NCBI RefSeq assembly: GCF_001921215.1
Contig: NZ_MSIF01000001.1
Coordinates: 1,054,001-1,118,000, forward strand
Origin: Actinophytocola xinjiangensis
Lineage (GTDB): Bacteria > Actinomycetota > Actinomycetes > Mycobacteriales > Pseudonocardiaceae
DNA: 64,000 nucleotides
Direction: 5' to 3'
Shown: positions 61,801-64,000 of the stretch, piece after piece
Position numbering within the stretch: the stretch's first letter is position 1
How the letters are laid out: each line of letters begins with the position of its first letter
Translations under genes and position numbers: made by a program
Notes under the pieces: model-generated
Database searches by the model: none
The model's input: only the letters and a program-made list of their open reading frames with translations
Told to the model about the DNA's origin: nothing

Positions 61801-63537
61801 GCCCAGCCACCGGTCGAGCACGGGCGCCTCCGCCCGCTCGAACAGTTCGGCGAGCTCGTCGACCTCCACCGTGAACGGCCCCACGGTGCCGTACAGCGCC
61901 CTGGCGACCCCCGCGTCCCACTCGTCGGCCCCGGGGAAGGCGAACACCAGCGCCCGGTCGGTGGCGTGGCCGACGACGAGGGTGTCGGCGCCGGAGGTCA
62001 GTGCCCGCGCCACCTCCGCCGGGTCGGCGCAGGTGACCGAGGCCCGCACGGGGTGGGCCGTGCGGCCCTGCTGCAGGGTGGCGACCGCGTCGGCGAAGGA
62101 GTCGTCCGCCACGCCGGTGAACGCCCGGCCGAGCCGGGCACGCTGGTCCAGTTCGGCGGTCTCGCTCCTGGCCGACCAGACCACCAGCCGAGGACGGCCG
62201 TCCGGTCGGGTCGGCGGTCGTCGCGGCGCCTCCTCGACCACGAGGTGGGCGTTGGTGCCGCCGATGCCGAAGGAGGACACCCCGGCGCGTCGTGGCCGGC
62301 CGGCGACGCGGGGCCACGGGCGTGCCCGGTCGTCGATCCGGAACGGGGTGTCGGCGATGCGCAGCTTCGGGTTGGGCTCGGTCACGTTGATCGACGGCGG
62401 CAGCGTGTCGTGGCGCAGCGAGAGGACGACCTTGATGAGGCTCACCAGCCCGGCGGCCGCCACCATGTGGCCGATGTTGGACTTGACCGAGCCGACGGCG
62501 CACGACGCCGGTTCGAGTTCGGTCTCGGTGAGGAGACGGTAGGCGTTGGTCAGCGACGCCATCTCGATCGGATCGCCGAGAAGCGTGCCGGTGGCGTGCA
62601 TCTCCACGTAGGACATGTCCGCCGGGGTGAACCCGGCCAGGGACATGGCTTCCATGACCACCGCCGCCTGGCCGGTGACCGAGGGCGCGCTGAAGCTCGA
62701 CTTCTGCCCGCCGTCGTTGTTGATCGCGATCGCGGGGACCAGGGCCAGGATGTTGTCGCCGGCCGTCTGGGCGTCGGTGAGCCGTTTGACCGCGATGGCC
62801 GCGCCCCCGTTGCCGAAGATGGTGCCGCTGGCGTTCGCGTCCAGCGCCCGGCAGTGGCCGTCGCGGCTCCACACGCTGCCGGGTGTCCACCGGTAGCCGT
62901 GGCGGAAGGGGAACAGGACCGAGGCCGCGCCGACGACGGCCATGTCGCACTCGCCGGAACGCAGGGACTGGCCGGCGAGGTGCAGGGCGACGAGCGAGCT
63001 GGAACAGGCGGACAGCACGGTGAAGCTGGGGCCGGTCAGGTCCAGCTTGTAGGAGGTGAGGGTGGTGAGGTAGTCGAGGTTGTTCGACGTCATCACGGTG
63101 AGCCCGGCGGCCTCGGTGACCAGGTCGGGCCGTTTGTACAGGTGGTGGTGCAGGTAGTCGTTCGGTCCGGTCGCGCCGAAGACCCCGACCGCTCCGTCGA
63201 CGTGGAACGGGTCGTGCCCGGCGTTCTCGATGGCGGCGTGCGAGAGTTCGAGGAACAGGCGGATCTGCGGGTCACACAGCTCCATCTCGCGTCGGCTCAT
63301 GCCGAACAGGTCACCGTCGAAGTGCTCCAGCTCGTCGATGGTGGGTATCGCGCGCACGTACTGCGGGTCGCTGAGCACCCCCGGGCGGACACCGGCGGCG
63401 AGCAGTTCCTCCTCGGTGGGAAAGGAAATGCTTTCCCGGCCGTCGGACAGATTCGCCCAGAATTCGCCCGGGGTGGCGGCGCCGGGAACTCGCGCGCTCA
63501 TTCCGATGATGGCGAGCGGTTCTGTTTCACTGCTCAA
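58810..63537 (-). CDS. Type I PKS: KS-(inactive AT)-KR-DH-ACP
   Basis: 1575 residues. KS about 6-425 with SACSSS (Cys178), EMHATGT (normally EAHGTGT) and KSNIGHMVAAAG. The AT-like stretch (about 535-700) is short; the GHSxG elbow is GTGTG (612-616, Ser to Gly614), so it cannot acylate. KR about 965-1140 with TGGLGGLGLALARG. DH about 1185-1430 with the full HRLDGVPIAPG motif (His1195) and HAALLDMATG. ACP about 1505-1570 with GGDSL (Ser1533). Domain order equals that of the first PKS, which has an intact AT. The start is TTG 63537, overlapping the ACP-gene stop (TTGA); no better start was found. Extender supply in trans is required. Confidence 0.9.
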   Translation of the reverse strand: MSSETEPLAIIGMSARVPGAATPGEFWANLSDGRESISFPTEEELLAAGVRPGVLSDPQYVRAIPTIDELEHFDGDLFGMSRREMELCDPQIRLFLELSHAAIENAGHDPFHVDGAVGVFGATGPNDYLHHHLYKRPDLVTEAAGLTVMTSNNLDYLTTLTSYKLDLTGPSFTVLSACSSSLVALHLAGQSLRSGECDMAVVGAASVLFPFRHGYRWTPGSVWSRDGHCRALDANASGTIFGNGGAAIAVKRLTDAQTAGDNILALVPAIAINNDGGQKSSFSAPSVTGQAAVVMEAMSLAGFTPADMSYVEMHATGTLLGDPIEMASLTNAYRLLTETELEPASCAVGSVKSNIGHMVAAAGLVSLIKVVLSLRHDTLPPSINVTEPNPKLRIADTPFRIDDRARPWPRVAGRPRRAGVSSFGIGGTNAHLVVEEAPRRPPTRPDGRPRLVVWSARSETAELDQRARLGRAFTGVADDSFADAVATLQQGRTAHPVRASVTCADPAEVARALTSGADTLVVGHATDRALVFAFPGADEWDAGVARALYGTVGPFTVEVDELAELFERAEAPVLDRWLGGLGGGDAAATYLVQVALARTLRGWGLDPVSTVGTGTGRFAAATLTGALAVADAVTAITMGAPVPDGPTEDVADGASVVLLAPHCPTSQRLAATTPVCALPLEATDDAHRWLLTAVGRLWTHGHQVSWPALDPGYPVHRAALPGYPYQRQRAWIDLPSESPAVADTPRGEPTVPLYRTGWAERPRPAAAPGPATGTAVVLLPTDSRDDLVLDAVRAAGHVPVPVPWPHQDRRDPTEALDAALRDLGDREVSLLVHAVSLDEFGETTTGTVEDHLSRTFLSLFLLAQRAPQVLGRSPEIVVVTTGSSDVSGCERIDPAKATLHGLALTLRREPGQRARLVDVGPRTPVAELAAELTATDDQDIVALRGRRRWIRQESPLTVGADPAGTPLRERGRYLITGGLGGLGLALARGLTETGLRPRLVLLQRRAGTALDADTSARLREITELGATVDVVACDVADTDRLRATIGDGEFHGVFHLAGLAGGGLVRFRTPAEAMTVLRPKVHGTLALAEAFGQQPELDFAMLFSSQSGVRGVMGSGDYAAACAFQDAVALRGDFPARRVLSVDWPAWTEVGMAARASVDLRALATGRVSRTPTPAEPLTWSRRCCAEDDWFLDEHRLDGVPIAPGTGLLALVLRATRECGVVTGPVVVTDLTFRASLIAPAACEVRVDLRPAGEGWTAELWFRSDEDWTLSTTARVAPAGDEPGRTVDVAGLAGTEPLVRRPPVRSRAARLSFGPRWEVVEAMWSPAEHERYVHLRLPDVFADDLDEHPTHAALLDMATGMLCYGRPELFLPFTYRQVVVHDDLPAEFFSHIRIRQDGARSLTADIDLCTADGRPLMEIRGFTMLVAGGAEPATGEAPARPGAGEASGLDPRLGVRTALALLEGRTPAQVLVGEPRHTDGTGAEVAAAPPATTGNGRPAPGDTLAAVRGIWSDVFSVAEVADDTDFFDLGGDSLSAVEVLAIVQDQFGVDLDPSVIFDAPTVRDFASALDRERGR

Positions 63538-63914
63538 CGAATTTTCCCCACTGCCGCACGAATCTGATTCCTCAGGTTCTTTCGTTCTGCGGCCGAGCCG
63601 GCCCGACGGTCGCTGACCGGTGCGGTGTTCCCCTGCCGTGCCGGGGGAGCGCTCAGCGTCGCGTGCACGAAGTCGGCCACGCTGGCCACGGTGCCCCGGC
63701 CGAAGTACACCTCCACCGGGATGTCCACGTTCCAGCGGGCCGCCGCCCCCGCCGTGAGCGCGGCGAGGTTCGCCGAGGTGAGCCCGCTGGCCAGCAGCCC
63801 GGTGTCCCGGTCGATCCGAATTCCGGCCACGTCGTCGACGAGTTGAATGAGATACTCGGTGATCTCCGATGCGGATGGCGGTTGTGCCGCATGGTGATCA
63901 CGACGAGCCAGCAT
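63534..63914 (-). CDS. Free-standing acyl carrier protein
   Basis: 126 residues. The carrier domain (about 17-90) has LASGLTSANLAALT, where the Ser follows Thr (L-T-S-A) instead of Asp; SEITEYLIQLVDDVAGI and VYFGRGTVASVADFV flank it. The last 35 residues are a basic tail that could dock to the following PKS. It may present a starter or extender unit to that PKS, whose AT is inactive. ATG 63914 gives the whole domain. It is the first visible gene of the minus-strand operon; other genes may lie beyond the window. Confidence 0.8.
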   Translation of the reverse strand: MLARRDHHAAQPPSASEITEYLIQLVDDVAGIRIDRDTGLLASGLTSANLAALTAGAAARWNVDIPVEVYFGRGTVASVADFVHATLSAPPARQGNTAPVSDRRAGSAAERKNLRNQIRAAVGKIR

Positions 63915-63952
63915 GGTCGGTATTCTGTCGAATGATCGGCGTCGTCGACTGT

Positions 63953-63964
63953 CCCATAAATGGG
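63953..63964. promoter_or_regulatory. Short inverted repeat before the minus-strand PKS operon
   Basis: CCCAT-AA-ATGGG, a 5-bp inverted repeat 39 bp upstream of the ACP start. It might be part of an operator or promoter region. The rest of 63915-64000 shows nothing I recognise. Confidence 0.25.
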
Positions 63965-64000
63965 TTACACGCGAAGTGGCGTCCGGTGAAACGGGACCGT

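Overview
This is high-GC actinobacterial DNA. The evidence is GC-rich third positions, frequent GTG starts, 4-bp start/stop overlaps, an actinomycete-type gas-vesicle cluster, and exact 14-bp palindromes of the kind bound by the cellulose regulator CebR. The secreted glycoside hydrolases and large assembly-line genes suggest a filamentous soil actinomycete. A Pseudonocardiales-like host is only a guess. No tRNA, rRNA, IS element or CRISPR array was seen.

Region 1 (1-6.7 kb) is a plant-polysaccharide island. A ThuA-domain secreted protein is cut by the left edge (minus strand). It is divergent from a GH6 cellulase with CBM2. A FadR-type GntR regulator follows, then a two-gene operon of a CE1/LpqC-like esterase with a ricin-type CBM13 and a GH5 hydrolase with CBM13. 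Three identical TGGGAGCGCTCCCA palindromes precede the ThuA gene, the GH6 gene and the esterase operon, so these look like one cello-oligosaccharide-controlled regulon.

Region 2 (6.8-13.5 kb) pairs a partner-switching module with gas-vesicle genes. The module is a STAS anti-anti-sigma factor divergent from a GAF-SpoIIE phosphatase. A ten-gene run follows in the order Y-like, Z-like, A, F, G, O, J, L, S, K. A sigma-B-like promoter (GTTT-N15-GGGTAC) lies before the first gas-vesicle gene, which fits control by the neighbouring sigma-regulatory module.

Region 3 (13.7-64 kb, probably continuing past the right edge) is a hybrid PKS-NRPS biosynthetic cluster that I cannot match to a known product. 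It begins with an orphan LuxR-type regulator. A minus-strand operon carries a glycosyltransferase, two ABC exporters and a free-standing enoyl reductase. Divergent from it is a plus-strand operon of about 35 kb (20148-55027): PKS; NRPS with a luciferase-like monooxygenase inside its glycine-type A domain and a terminal reductase; MbtH; luciferase-like monooxygenase; ACP; FkbH; MaoC-SDR didomain; PKS with a dead AT; beta-alanine-type NRPS; C domain plus half of an FkbH; other half of that FkbH fused to ACP-KS-AT-ACP; a second free flavin monooxygenase; A-PCP-C-A-PCP; and a lone C domain. Meeting it tail to tail, with 3 nt between stops, is a second minus-strand operon: ACP, PKS with a second dead AT, NRPS and type II thioesterase.

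The most unusual points are the flavin monooxygenase inserted in a glycine adenylation domain with a close free-standing paralogue beside it, the loss of the AT serine (to Gly) in two separate PKSs next to FkbH/ACP loading genes, and an FkbH-like protein split across two genes with its HAD motifs eroded. Substrate predictions come from reading binding-pocket residues by eye and are tentative.
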